From Hofstenia miamia (taxonomy: Eukaryota; Xenacoelomorpha; Acoela): 64,000 nt of DNA. A program made the position numbers and the translations under genes. The DNA lies in the NCBI GenBank assembly GCA_004352715.1, contig SCFE01000025.1, positions 1,086,120 to 1,150,119 on the forward strand. Direction: 5' to 3'. Below, piece by piece: positions 47,673 through 59,052 of the stretch. How positions within the stretch are numbered: the stretch's first letter is position 1; every line of letters begins with the position of its first letter. The notes beneath the pieces were generated by a model that saw only the letters and a program-made list of their open reading frames with translations, ran no database searches and was not told where the DNA came from.

Positions 47673-50600
47673 CTAAACGATTTTCAATACATTAGTAATG
47701 ATAATGACATTGATAATTGAATTTTAATCATGAAATCACCATACAAAAATTTAAGACAAAAATAATTCTAAACGAAAAATAATAACCTCTACAAAATTAA
47801 TGTTGTTTTCATTGAAAATATGTAATGTTACATTTACATTCCTATCACCCATACAATACTACAGATCATATATTGTTGATATGTAAGCAACGTACATGTC
47901 TTAATTAAAATTAAAATAGATGCTTTTAAAAGAAATTTTGCTTCATAACAAAATATGATCTCAAACTGCAAGAAGGGTTTAGCAAAAGATAATGTAACCA
48001 GGATGTTCAAGTCGAGTTCAAATACTTACATTTCGAGTTTTACTATTTTTTTGGGTTTTCATTACAGGTCAAGTAGTAAAAATGCCTCTTCCTAGTTTTT
48101 AACATGAGAAGTACTAGAAAACCAATACTGCAACTTAGATGAACGGAGATTTGATTTTTGGGAGATAATTGTCAAACATTAACTATTAAAAAAGTGATAA
48201 CTGGAAAATTCATAAACTAAAACACTGCTTAAGACTATAGTTGGGATGCACTAATCTGGTTGGTTTCCATTGAGATTTATACGTATACCGGTCGACTAGT
48301 AATGAAAATGATTAAATTTACTATATAGAAATACATGTTATATAATATGAAATCATTTTATTTGTTTCGGGGGTTTTATCATTTGGAAAACGACATTGTA
48401 TTGGTACAATGCTCAAACTTCAATGTTAAACATATACTCGTATTTAAAACAATATTTACTTGTGACGTCTTTCGCAAACCCTAGTTAAAATTTAAACCTA
48501 ATTTCTTTTCAGAGTTCAAATGTAAGAAGTGCAAGAGGACAGCTAAAAATTCCAGTAAACATACTGGTGCATCCAAGAGTGAGCATGAAAATATACCCAG
48601 ATTTCCTCAATATATAATAATGGTTGAGGACTATAGTAATTTACTAATGTTAAAAATACGAGCTGAGCAGCACTGATAATGATCAAAATGCATTCTGATC
48701 GAATTAATCACCGACCAATGCGAAAATTCTAAGTAGTAAACATACTGGTGCATCCAAGAGTGAGCATGAAAATATACCCAGATTTCCTCAATATATAATA
48801 ATGGTTGAGGACTATAGTAATTTACTAATGTTAAAAATACGAGCTGAGCAGCACTGATAATGATCAAAATGCATTCTGATCGAATTAATCACCGACCAAT
48901 GCGAAAATTCTAAGTAGTAAACATACTGGTGCATCCAAGAGTGAGCATGAAAATATACCCAGATTTCCTCAATATATAATAATGGTTGAGGACTATAGTA
49001 ATTTACTAATGTTAAAAATACGAGCTGAGCAGCACTGATAATGATCAAAATGCATTCTGATCGAATTAATCACCGACCAATGCGAAAATTCTAAGTAGTA
49101 AACATACTGGTGCATCCAAGAGTGAGCATGAAAATATACCCAGATTTCCTCAATATATAATAATGGTTGAGGACTATAGTAATTTACTAATGTTAAAAAT
49201 ACGAGCTGAGCAGCACTGATAATGATCAAAATGCATTCTGATCGAATTAATCACCGACCAATGCGAAAATTCTAAGTAGTAAACATACTGGTGCATCCAA
49301 GAGTGAGCATGAAAATATACCCAGATTTCCTCAATATATAATAATGGTTGAGGACTATAGTAATTTACTAATGTTAAAAATACGAGCTGAGCAGCACTGA
49401 TAATGATCAAAATGCATTCTGATCGAATTAATCACCGACCAATGCGAAAATTCTAAGTAGTAAACATACTGGTGCATCCAAGAGTGAGCATGAAAATATA
49501 CCCAGATTTCCTCAATATATAATAATGGTTGAGGACTATAGTAATTTACTAATGTTAAAAATACGAGCTGAGCAGCACTGATAATGATCAAAATGCATTC
49601 TGATCGAATTAATCACCGACCAATGCGAAAATTCTAAGTAGTAAACATACTGGTGCATCCAAGAGTGAGCATGAAAATATACCCAGATTTCCTCAATATA
49701 TAATAATGGTTGAGGACTATAGTAATTTACTAATGTTAAAAATACGAGCTGAGCAGCACTGATAATGATCAAAATGCATTCTGATCGAATTAATCACCGA
49801 CCAATGCGAAAATTCTAAGTAGTAAACATACTGGTGCATCCAAGAGTGAGCATGAAAATATACCCAGATTTCCTCAATATATAATAATGGTTGAGGACTA
49901 TAGTAATTTACTAATGTTAAAAATACGAGCTGAGCAGCACTGATAATGATCAAAATGCATTCTGATCGAATTAATCACCGACCAATGCGAAAATTCTAAG
50001 TAGTAAACATACTGGTGCATCCAAGAGTGAGCATGAAAATATACCCAGATTTCCTCAATATATAATAATGGTTGAGGACTATAGTAATTTACTAATGTTA
50101 AAAATACGAGCTGAGCAGCACTGATAATGATCAAAATGCATTCTGATCGAATTAATCACCGACCAATGCGAAAATTAAATAAGAATTCAACTAAGTATTT
50201 AAGGTAATGAAAACAGTGAGAACACTACTTTTGTGAAAACCTATTTTGAAATATTAAAATCTAAAACTAATAATATTGTGTACCTGAAGAAACTCCTCCT
50301 TGTCAACTTGTCCATTCAAATTACTGTCTATGTCACGTAAAACTTGATGTAGAAGAGGATCACTCACCTCTTTGCCTTGTTTCTAAACGCATAAAAATTA
50401 AACAAGGTATCGTTTAGAATCAAGTTTGCAATTGATCGTAATATTTTACTAACAGCAAATAAAGAACAAAAATAAATGGGTAAATGCATTATAAGGACAA
50501 GAGCTAAAGATAATATGGTCTCAAAAATTAATTAAAATCATCATACTTTAATCCAAAAAACCATCGCGAATCGAGGGTCACCAAGAGAGATGATAGATTT

Positions 50601-53600
50601 TGAATGCTTTGTGAAAAGAATGTTTTATGCGAGAAAATCTGGAACTTTGAAATCACAGAAAAGTCGATTCACATATTCGTAAACCGAAAAATTTGGAAAT
50701 GACTATTCCACAGCCCAAAGCTTTTTTCAATTCCGACCGCATTAAAACTTACTGCTCTGTTTGCCCGTGAATTGACCAGCACAAACTTCAACATATCAAT
50801 TGACGGCCAAGAAAATGTTTTCCATCTGACGACAACGTCAACGCAGGGTTGCTAATATAATATGCAGAAATCTCGAAGAACTTGGTAAAATAGCTTCATT
50901 GGAAGTCAATGTTCAAAATGTGGAATAGATAGTAGGTGGTTGGGAGTGTGAACACTGGCAGACTTTTATGGTATTTCTATTCGACAATGTGGCCTATATG
51001 GTTAACTGTGGGAAAATGTGGAAAATCATACAACCAAATTTATGACATGAGGCCCTTTTTGCACATTTAATGCACAGCTGAAAAGAAAAAACACATCAAT
51101 TATTTATGTAAAAATTGTAATAGTTAGACACAAAAAAACGAAACTCTATTACTATTGGTAAAAACTAGGCACCATTGCTCACTAGAAGGCCTTCATGGTT
51201 TAGAAGCAGCCGTATATTACACAATGAAGGGTTGCTTACTGACAGCAGCAAAAAGACCGTGAGTAATGTTAACGTAAAAAATGATCTAATGCAAGTTCAA
51301 GCATGAAAATAGCGATAAGCATTCTGTAAAAGCCTGAGAAAAGCATATTCACAATTTTTGAGTGACATCAGAAATTGGATTAATTGATTTCAACTAAGAA
51401 TTTTTGACCCAGCATATATTTTACAATATTTTCAGAAACGATTAGTTAAAAGTCCAAATTTTATAAAGATAATTATAGGTAATGGCAATTTATCTATTCC
51501 GGGTTATCAATTGCTGAGATAGTTCCGCCAGTCAAGTAGGGATGTCGAGCGGTCTTCAGCAAACTCAAAAATTTGTTGAATGAAGAACGACATTTCCTTA
51601 AGACAAACACCCGGAATTATGTGCTTTGCTACGTAAATAACAACTTAGGTAGTATTTCCAGCACAAATTTGTTTCTAAGGTTTAGTTTTTACGTCCAGAC
51701 CTTATACATTTACCTAATATCATTACGCCTAAAAAAGTGCTGTTTTAACGTCTAGAAAGTGGTTGCTCTACTGATGAGGTGCTATTATTGACAATATTGT
51801 ATATTCATGAAGATATTACTAATAATTATAACAATAATAATTTAATTATATTAATTCTTGATTGTATTGTATACCAGAAATACAACCGGGCAAACTGGAT
51901 AATGGGTCAATATTTTTAGAGCAGAGTCCCTAAGCCAATGTTCTGAAAAACTTATCCAGACATGGATGAAGTAAATTGCTTTTCAAACTATCAATTTCGT
52001 ATTTCTGGTTTAATGTAGTTAAAAGTGGGCTGCAGAGAAGTTGCGCATAAAGACAGACCTGAACACAACCAAAAAAGTGGTATTTGTTAGATTCAAAATT
52101 TAAGTTTTTGTTTGATAACCACTTTTTACTTAAATTCTTTGAACCGGGTTAGCAAAGAGTCAGGGTTACTTTCAACAGAGTCATGAATCATGATCCGGTT
52201 GTATCTCTGGTACACTATATTTCGTAGTTGTGACTTATGATAAATATACTTTATTGAATTGATCTATCGATTGATAGCATTATTGCAATAATTGAAATGA
52301 TTGTGGAATTATCAGTATTTAAAGTTTTGTTTGCAATTCCCTAAAACGTTAAATGAAAGGACATAAGCTACATTAAAATCCACAATTTGAACAATGTTAT
52401 CAATAATATTATCATAATCACACTTTTAAAAAAACGTCCTATGTACATATTTCATTGTTTAGATTAAAGAAGGCATTTCTGTTTGCAGCCCTCTAACCTC
52501 ATGTATAATAATAATTTCAATTTTTTCTTGTAATCTATTATGATTATGGGTTTAAAACACTCGTACCATGGACTTCCAAACAATTACTTTAGAAGTCCAT
52601 AATTCGTACACATATTAGTTTGGTTTTACATCTAAAACTCTTAGAAAAGTGAACCAAAAGGATACATTAAAATTGTGTGAACTAAATCGTTAACTAGAGG
52701 CAAATTAGGTGCATGTTTCCTCCCAAATACAATTATTCTACACGTTTTTGAAATTGTTAGTGGGGTATTTCACTCAGTGTTGTACTCAGAAGGGAATGAG
52801 TGCTTAATTTCTCTCTTGTTAGAACATTAGTTCACGCACTATTTTAGAGTATCTTTTTTGGACCACTTCCCTTAGCTATGTTAGTTAGGGCATTCTTCCG
52901 TTTAGATTGGCTCCTACTGAACAAATAGCTGGCTAATATATATACTCCTTAACTGGCATACTGCCATTGCTGCATGCTTAGATAGTATAATTATATTGCA
53001 AAATGTTCTATTGAGCAAAATGTACTTTTACTTTAAACATATTGTAGATGATGAAGTTAGGGCATATTGCAATTTATTATATAATACATTGGCAAGCATT
53101 TTGAGATGTTTAATTATATAATGATAAAACACCTTTCTGTATACCTATTAATGCCAAAATTTCAACTTTTGAATTGTGTTACACAAAGCGGATTCCATTA
53201 GAGGGCAGCATTGTGTTCAGCCAGATATGGACCAAAATTTTTATATAATATTGTCAACTTTTTTATACCGAGGCAGATTAATAGGATATTGATTTTGTTT
53301 GTGTTATTTAATGACCCGAAAATATCGTCAAAACATACTTGCAAAAAATATTTAATTAAACGTACTTTGAGAAATAAGCTTGTGTACGGCAGTTTGTGTG
53401 CTGAATGCCCTATTGATGAATTAAATTTGCTACGACATGTAGCATTATTCAACACATATGCCTGACTGGAGATACTTTTGGAGCTCTTCACATGAGCATA
53501 GTATGGAAACTAAATTTCGGATAAAAAATTAAACTGGAACCTGACTTCGGAAAGGACCCGATGATGAAAAATTCTTAATATTTTGTCAAGTTTGTCATGA

Positions 53601-56433
53601 ATGGTGTACTTTTGACATTCAGTGGTTGATTTTATAAAAGCCTAGCATCTAATTTTGCAGCCTGGCAATGCTATATATTATAGTAAAAGGCCGTATATTA
53701 CGTAGGTCAAATCCAAAAGAGCGCTCATTTTTTAAAATTCAAAACTTTTTTTTCATAAATGGGAAATGCATTTTTTACATATTCTGCCATTAATTTAAAA
53801 GGCATCAGGCCGTATGCTGTATAAGCTCTGACAGAGGATACCAAAAACATGCTTTCTTAAAACTAGCAAACATTAGCATTCGATGATATTTCCTAAAAAC
53901 GCTAATGTTAAATTTCTATACGCTAAAAACACCATATGAAATATTGTACAATGCATTAGTAGCAACAGTGAATGCTTAAATTGAAAATGCAAACCTTAAA
54001 GTAGTTTCTGAGATCTTGAATTGTGATGTAAACGTGGTTAGATGAGATTTGTTTGAAAAGATTTTCAACTTTGGTTACTTCGTTTGCAGTCATATTGATG
54101 GGTCGGGCGGAAAGGTGATCAGCATGTGCTTTGGCCCCCATTTGTTCGTATATGAACTTACGGCACGATTCAAGTTCGGCCTAAAAGAATAGTGTTGCAA
54201 TATTTTAAATAAATATCTCATGCATAATTGCAATCATGAAAATCGTCAACATATAATAATAACATAACTGTGTGTATTTTTATCGATCCTTGCTGTTTAA
54301 ATAGCAGATTCTGTCTACGCTTGTAAGTTCTTACGTAAATCTATATTTACATTAACAAGAAACAAATTAATTGAATATGCCTGGACAATGTTATATATGC
54401 ATCAATAATCACTTTCTAAATGCAAAAACATTTCTTGATTTTACAGCTTAGTTGGATGCAAATGAAATTGAAAATGTTCTTCAACACATTCAAACAAAAC
54501 CCATGAGCAATTTGAATGCCATTACTACATTTCAGTTTTGTTTGTAATTAACCTATTAATTAGTGTGATGATAGCTTCATTAAGAACACAAATTATTGCA
54601 TAGCTTACATGCAATTCAAGATNAAGCTTTACATAGGTCAATGCATGTAAAGTATTTATTTTTTGTTGCTTCGTAGATCATATCANAAAAGAGCGCTCAT
54701 TTTTTAAAATTCAAAACTTTTTTTTCATAAATGGGAAATGCATTTTTTACATATTCTGCCATTAATTTAAAAGGCATCAGGCCGTATGCTGTATAAGCTC
54801 TGACAGAGGATACCAAAAACATGCTTTCTTAAAACTAGCAAACATTAGCATTCGATGATATTTCCTAAAAACGCTAATGTTAAATTTCTATACGCTAAAA
54901 ACACCATATGAAATATTGTACAATGCATTAGTAGCAACAGTGAATGCTTAAATTGAAAATGCAAACCTTAAAGTAGTTTCTGAGATCTTGAATTGTGATG
55001 TAAACGTGGTTAGATGAGATTTGTTTGAAAAGATTTTCAACTTTGGTTACTTCGTTTGCAGTCATATTGATGGGTCGGGCGGAAAGGTGATCAGCATGTG
55101 CTTTGGCCCCCATTTGTTCGTATATGAACTTACGGCACGATTCAAGTTCGGCCTAAAAGAATAGTGTTGCAATATTTTAAATAAATATCTCATGCATAAT
55201 TGCAATCATGAAAATCGTCAACATATAATAATAACATAACTGTGTGTATTTTTATCGATCCTTGCTGTTTAAATAGCAGATTCTGTCTACGCTTGTAAGT
55301 TCTTACGTAAATCTATATTTACATTAACAAGAAACAAATTAATTGAATATGCCTGGACAATGTTATATATGCATCAATAATCACTTTCTAAATGCAAAAA
55401 CATTTCTTGATTTTACAGCTTAGTTGGATGCAAATGAAATTGAAAATGTTCTTCAACACATTCAAACAAAACCCATGAGCAATTTGAATGCCATTACTAC
55501 ATTTCAGTTTTGTTTGTAATTAACCTATTAATTAGTGTGATGATAGCTTCATTAAGAACACAAATTATTGCATAGCTTACATGCAATTCAAGATTTGTGT
55601 AATACATTTACCGCGAATTTACAAAAAATGAAAATTAAGGAAGACCTTCTTGCGAGCAGAACTCCACTTTAGCTCTTCAGCCATAACGTCCACCACTCGT
55701 GGCAAGGCAGCTTCTGCAGAGGAAGTATTGAGAAACGCCAAACGCATGCGTCGAGCTAACACATCAATGGCTGTGGCAGCTAATTCCATTCTACAGCAAT
55801 ATCTTACCTCTGCTTCAATATAGGGGAAACCCTCCACCAAACGCTGACCAAACAAAGGCCAACGCAAACCAGTTGTTTGCGCCAATTTCGCAACCTAAAG
55901 AATTGTACATTAAAAAAATCTTAGTGTAAATGACAGGATATGCCAATAAAATTTATAAACCTTTTAGAAGCAGATAATTTTTTCTCTCAAGATTAAGTAA
56001 ATTAAAACAAATGATGACAACTGTTCCAAGGATTTGAACTTAGAATAAAAATAGAAATAAGAATAGAAATGTAATATAAAATTTAGCCAGAAAAAGCAAG
56101 CAAACACTTGAATTAATCAAGATTTACAAAAAGAGCTAAATTTAATGCAGGCAAACAAGTAAAAACGATGTTACAAAATTATATAGCAGTGATTTAAATT
56201 AATCGCCAATTAATTGGACCAATATATCAATAAAAAATTCAATTAACAATTTTCAATCATCAATAGTAAAAAAGAGACATAATGGGTGATTAATGAATTA
56301 CTTAAAATTAAATAATAAATTTTTAGGAGACATTTGCGTATTCTTTCAAATTATATTAGTTACCAATGCTTTTAATTAAGAGATCAATTATTTGAAATTT
56401 GTGTTTGAAGTGACCGTTGTGTTAAAGCATGAA

Positions 56434-56498
<65 letters not shown>

Positions 56499-58316
56499 TA
56501 ACTGTACTGGAACAAATGAACAATTAATAGCAACATTATGGTGATTTCACTCAGTCATTTATTAATTCCGCAACAATATTACACATTATTTAATTGAGTT
56601 AGGGCGTGAGTCTATGAATGACTTATGTATAAATACATCACTTGAGAATATCTCTAGCAAAGTATTTTGAAAATTATTTGCGTTTTATATTAATTAATAT
56701 TATGTATGCATAAATGCACTTATTCTTTCATCTAGTTGATTACTATCTCCAACACATCTTGTTTTACATCACCGAAACCAATTTTCAAATTATCTTATTT
56801 CCTGAAGAATATTCCAACAAATGGCTTCTCATTAACAATTGTAATTTAGTACTCAATAGGAAAACTAATGTACGTTAAATTTAAATTTCAAAACAAACGA
56901 ATATCTATTCAGGTTATTCTAAATCTTCTAAGTTCACTTCAAAACCCTGTGCTTTATTGGCTCATCATAAGTGTCAGACAGGTTAAGAATTTCATGCCTT
57001 ACTGAAAGCGACCCCCCTCTCTCATATCTACTAATGTACACATTCTTCACTCTTTTCAAAATATTCTCTATGGATTTGAACGATGAACTATTAAAGATGG
57101 TATATTTTATGCTACAGTTATAATTTTAATTAAAGGTAAAGCTATGCCGAAGTGTTAGTATTTGGGGCTGTGAGGTTGATACTTACTCCGCAAATTGAAG
57201 AATAAGATGAGTATGTTTAGTTGACATAATAAAGGGAATTGAGGATTATTTCAATTACAGTGAATATCTTCTAACAAAGAACTGCTTCAAACAGAGTTGA
57301 AAATAAACTGCTCTAAATAAAACCAAATGGTTGTTGGTTCGTATAGTGTCCCCAACAAGTGATAAACTCGAAATTGTTAAATCAATGCATTTACTAGGAC
57401 CATTGTGCCGGAAACATTATTTCATGATATAAGCTATCCGAGTCAGTAATACTTAGTGTAGTGCGTTGCATTATGCTGCCCTTCTATTGATATTCCTATC
57501 TGATAAATCAATTGCAAAGATGAAAAATATGTCAAAGAGCAAAAAGAATGAATGCTCAGTATGGACAAACATACAAAAATATTATAATGCTCAAATCATA
57601 TTCGTACTATATAGGTTAGTGTAGTAGTGTACGCTGTATTTAATGACATTTGAAATTTGCACGCAAATACTGATGACTGCGGTTGCAAAGCCAATGAAAT
57701 ACGTATTCTCGTGAGATCATATCTCATAAAAAATGGGATTAAATTGACTTAACAATGTAATACATTGGATGAGAAACACGTTCTCATATTCATAAAATTG
57801 CAATGAAAATTGCATCATTGTCCAGTTAGCTGATTTGAGAATTGAGTCATCGATTTATAGAGCCAAAGTAAAATATTTCAGAAAATGAGTTTTGGATGCG
57901 CTTTTCATATATGTGAAGAAAGTAATAACTTTTTTAAATATTGTTCAAAACCACCCAAGAAAAATGTCTAAAGTATTTACAATATTTGGTGGTATTACAA
58001 TCATATCTCCAGGAGGAGCAATCCATTCGAAAAACAATGTGAATTTCATTATATACATAGTTTTAAATTTCTAATTTAAAAATATCAACCTCAAACGCTT
58101 TGTCGCCGTATTCGGAAGAGAGATGTTTGGAAACGTCGCTTTCCAATCCATAGTCCTGTGATAACTGAATGTGCATGATGGGAGACCAGCCATGAGCCCC
58201 TTCTAAAAGTAGTCCAACAGTTTGACTCGAATTATGTGTGGGATGAAGTTCACAGGCTTTGATGGCAGCATCAATAGTTTCCGCAGCCATTGCTCTATAA
58301 GTAGTCCATTTGCCAC
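47592..58316 (-). CDS. GPD2: Glycerol-3-phosphate dehydrogenase, mitochondrial (FAD), C-terminal exons
   Basis: The enzyme sits on the outer face of the inner mitochondrial membrane. It oxidises sn-glycerol 3-phosphate to dihydroxyacetone phosphate and passes electrons through FAD to ubiquinone. Five exons in consistent phase were found: 58316-58090, 55894-55646, 55152-54967, 50382-50284 and 47672-47592. They encode about 279 residues. In order these give GGKWTTYRAMA, a segment with QDYGLES and YGDKAFEV, the conserved PYIEAEVRY and RMRLAFLN region, the EF-hand pair, and the tail ending at TAA 47594-47592. This matches the last third of animal GPD2 including its calcium-binding domain. The FAD-binding 5' exons would lie beyond 58316 and were not seen before 64000. 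The third exon is duplicated at 54180-53995. Confidence 0.92.
47673..48553 (-). other. GPD2 last intron, unique portion
   Basis: AT-rich intron sequence between the terminal exon and the satellite array. No coding or structured element was recognised. Confidence 0.6.
48554..50176. repeat. 181-bp satellite, nine head-to-tail copies in GPD2 intron
   Basis: Each unit begins agtaaacatactggtgcatc and returns every 181 bases. Nine copies fill the interval (1623 bp) and look identical base for base on reading. Because 181 is not a multiple of three, a 78-codon minus-strand frame recurs in overlapping form eight times. It is a by-product of the array, not a gene family. The uniformity indicates very recent expansion or gene conversion. 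Confidence 0.95.
50284..50382 (-). CDS. GPD2: GPD2 exon: second, canonical EF-hand
   Basis: The acceptor tttag is followed by KQGKEVSDPLLHQVL and then RDIDSNLNGQVDKEEFLQ. The loop DSNLNGQVDKEE has D1, N3, N5, G6, a hydrophobic residue at 8 and E12, so it should bind calcium. It aligns with the second EF-hand of animal GPD2. The exon is 33 codons, phase 0 on both sides, with the donor CAG|GTACAC. Confidence 0.93.
50383..51873 (-). other. GPD2 intron sequence
   Basis: Nothing recognisable was seen. CpG is present at normal frequency, in contrast to the 23-40 kb block. Confidence 0.5.
51874..52210. mobile_element. Tc1/mariner-type MITE in GPD2 intron, 337 bp
   Basis: The ends CCAGAAATACAACCGG and CCGGTTGTATCTCTGG are inverted repeats with one mismatch, each flanked by TA. 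The interior carries further dyad symmetry (aaaagtggtat... and ...ataaccactttt) and no coding frame. Confidence 0.75.
52213..53190 (-). other. GPD2 intron sequence
   Basis: AT-rich sequence without an identified gene or element. No terminal repeats were found. Confidence 0.5.
53211..53465 (+). repeat. Dispersed repeat with protein-like frame, copy B
   Basis: An 84-codon frame antisense to GPD2 (FLYNIVNFFIPRQIN, LFNDPKISS, NKLVYGSL, CPIDELNLLRHVALF) aligns in protein and DNA with the minus strand at 14949-15145. Composition and pattern look coding-derived. The family is not recognised, and this is likely part of a mobile element. Confidence 0.5.
53715..54622. repeat. 908-bp duplication containing a GPD2 exon, copy 1
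   Basis: It appears identical to 54687-55594. It ends at the N at 54623, and the partner begins right after the N at 54686. The 62-base piece between the two Ns is a small unrelated contig. Confidence 0.9.
53995..54180 (-). CDS. GPD2: Second copy of the GPD2 EF-hand exon, probably assembly duplicate
   Basis: It appears identical in sequence and splice sites to 54967-55152, 972 bases away, within a 908-bp duplicated block bounded by single Ns. It could in principle be a real tandem exon of matching phase (186 bp, phase 0). The N boundaries and perfect identity including introns argue for unmerged overlapping contigs. Confidence 0.6.
54687..55594. repeat. 908-bp duplication containing a GPD2 exon, copy 2
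   Basis: This is the partner of 53715-54622. It runs without a break into the sequence carrying the upstream exon at 55646-55894. Confidence 0.9.
54967..55152 (-). CDS. GPD2: GPD2 exon: linker and first EF-hand-like segment
   Basis: The acceptor cttttag is followed by AELESCRKFIYEQMG, a linker, VTKVENLFKQISSNHVYITI and QDLRNYFK, with the donor AAG|GTTTGC. It aligns with the first EF-hand of animal GPD2. The calcium-coordinating acidic positions are replaced (Q, S and N where D, D and D/N are usual), so this loop probably does not bind calcium. The same exon is present at 53995-54180. Confidence 0.88.
55646..55894 (-). CDS. GPD2: GPD2 exon: FPYIEAEVRY and RMRLAFLN segment
   Basis: The acceptor ctttag leads in phase 0 to VAKLAQTTGLRWP, then FPYIEAEVRYCC, TAIDVLARRMRLAFLN, ALPRVVDVMAEEL and KWS. 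This is the most conserved stretch of the C-terminal domain of GPD2. The exon is exactly 83 codons, and the donor is AAG|GTCTTC. Confidence 0.95.
55895..58089 (-). other. GPD2 intron with TA microsatellite
   Basis: A 2.2 kb intron between phase-0 exons. Apart from the TA tract at 56436-56497, no element was recognised. Confidence 0.6.
56436..56497. repeat. TA dinucleotide microsatellite, about 31 units
   Basis: This is an uninterrupted ta tract of about 62 bases. Confidence 0.95.
58090..58316 (-). CDS. GPD2: GPD2 exon: GGKWTTYR to YGDKAFE
   Basis: The acceptor attag is followed by two bases completing a Gly codon, then GKWTTYRAMA. After a variable loop come TVGLLLEGAHGWSP, LSQDYGLES and SEYGDKAFE. 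The donor GAG|GTTGAT is phase 0. GGKWT belongs to the FAD-dependent oxidoreductase fold and the rest to the C-terminal cap. Confidence 0.93.
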
Positions 58317-58960
58317 CTAATAAAATCTTTGAAAATCCGTACGAATTTGAGAATACTATTGGATATATTAACGAAGGAATCGCAATTTCTAGATAAATTA
58401 TTATGACAAAACACTCAAATATTAAAATGTTAATATTGCCCACAAATAATTTTAAAACTATATGCTGACAGTCACTTCTGTTTTCATCGCTGTAGTGTAA
58501 ATTTTGCTTGAAGATACAATAACTAACACATAAATCACAATCCTTGGGACCAAATGAAGTGATTTAATGTAACGTCGTAATTGATTACTTGCTTTTTCAA
58601 CTAACGGGCATGCAAGTGTTTCGTAAAATTCACACACCAATTTTACTGCCAAAATAAATAGCAAGCCTTAAAAATATATTTTATTTTGTTTCTAAACAAA
58701 TAAAAGTCCAATTCTATGCCTTGTGAATTAGTACTCTTACATCAATTGAAAAATTGTCACATAAAAGATGACCATACTCCACCAGCTCATCCATGGTACA
58801 ACAAAGTTGGACGTTCAAATTGGCTATATTTTATGGTGAGCCGTATTAGCAAATACCCTTTTTGATATTAGTATAAATAAAGGGAATTAATTTCTGTTGC
58901 AGGCGCTGTGTTTTGTGCATACGTTCACCTATGGCAATGCCATTTATATAAATATACGGT
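58317..58960 (-). other. Intron upstream of the GGKWTTYR exon
   Basis: The preceding GPD2 exon, which should end in a phase-1 Gly codon, was not found here. A short exon-like frame at 58741-58823 is in the wrong phase. Confidence 0.45.
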
Positions 58961-58961
<1 letters not shown>

Positions 58962-59047
<86 letters not shown>

Positions 59048-59052
59048 AATAC
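58962..59052. repeat. TAA trinucleotide microsatellite
   Basis: About 30 taa units with two interruptions directly abut the LINE fragment. Complementary frames read as poly-Tyr and are not genes. Confidence 0.95.

Noticed and set aside
48631-50134. Eight identical 78-codon minus-strand frames
   Set aside because: They are overlapping translations of the 181-bp satellite and share each other's sequence, so they are not a gene family.
48554-50176. CRISPR-like regular repeat array
   Set aside because: The units are contiguous 181-bp satellite copies without unique spacers, in an animal genome.
58741-58823. An exon-like minus-strand frame (CTMDELVEYGHLL) with acceptor and GTAAG donor
   Set aside because: It ends in phase 0, but the next GPD2 exon needs phase 1. 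It matches no part of GPD2, and 83 bp open is not significant.
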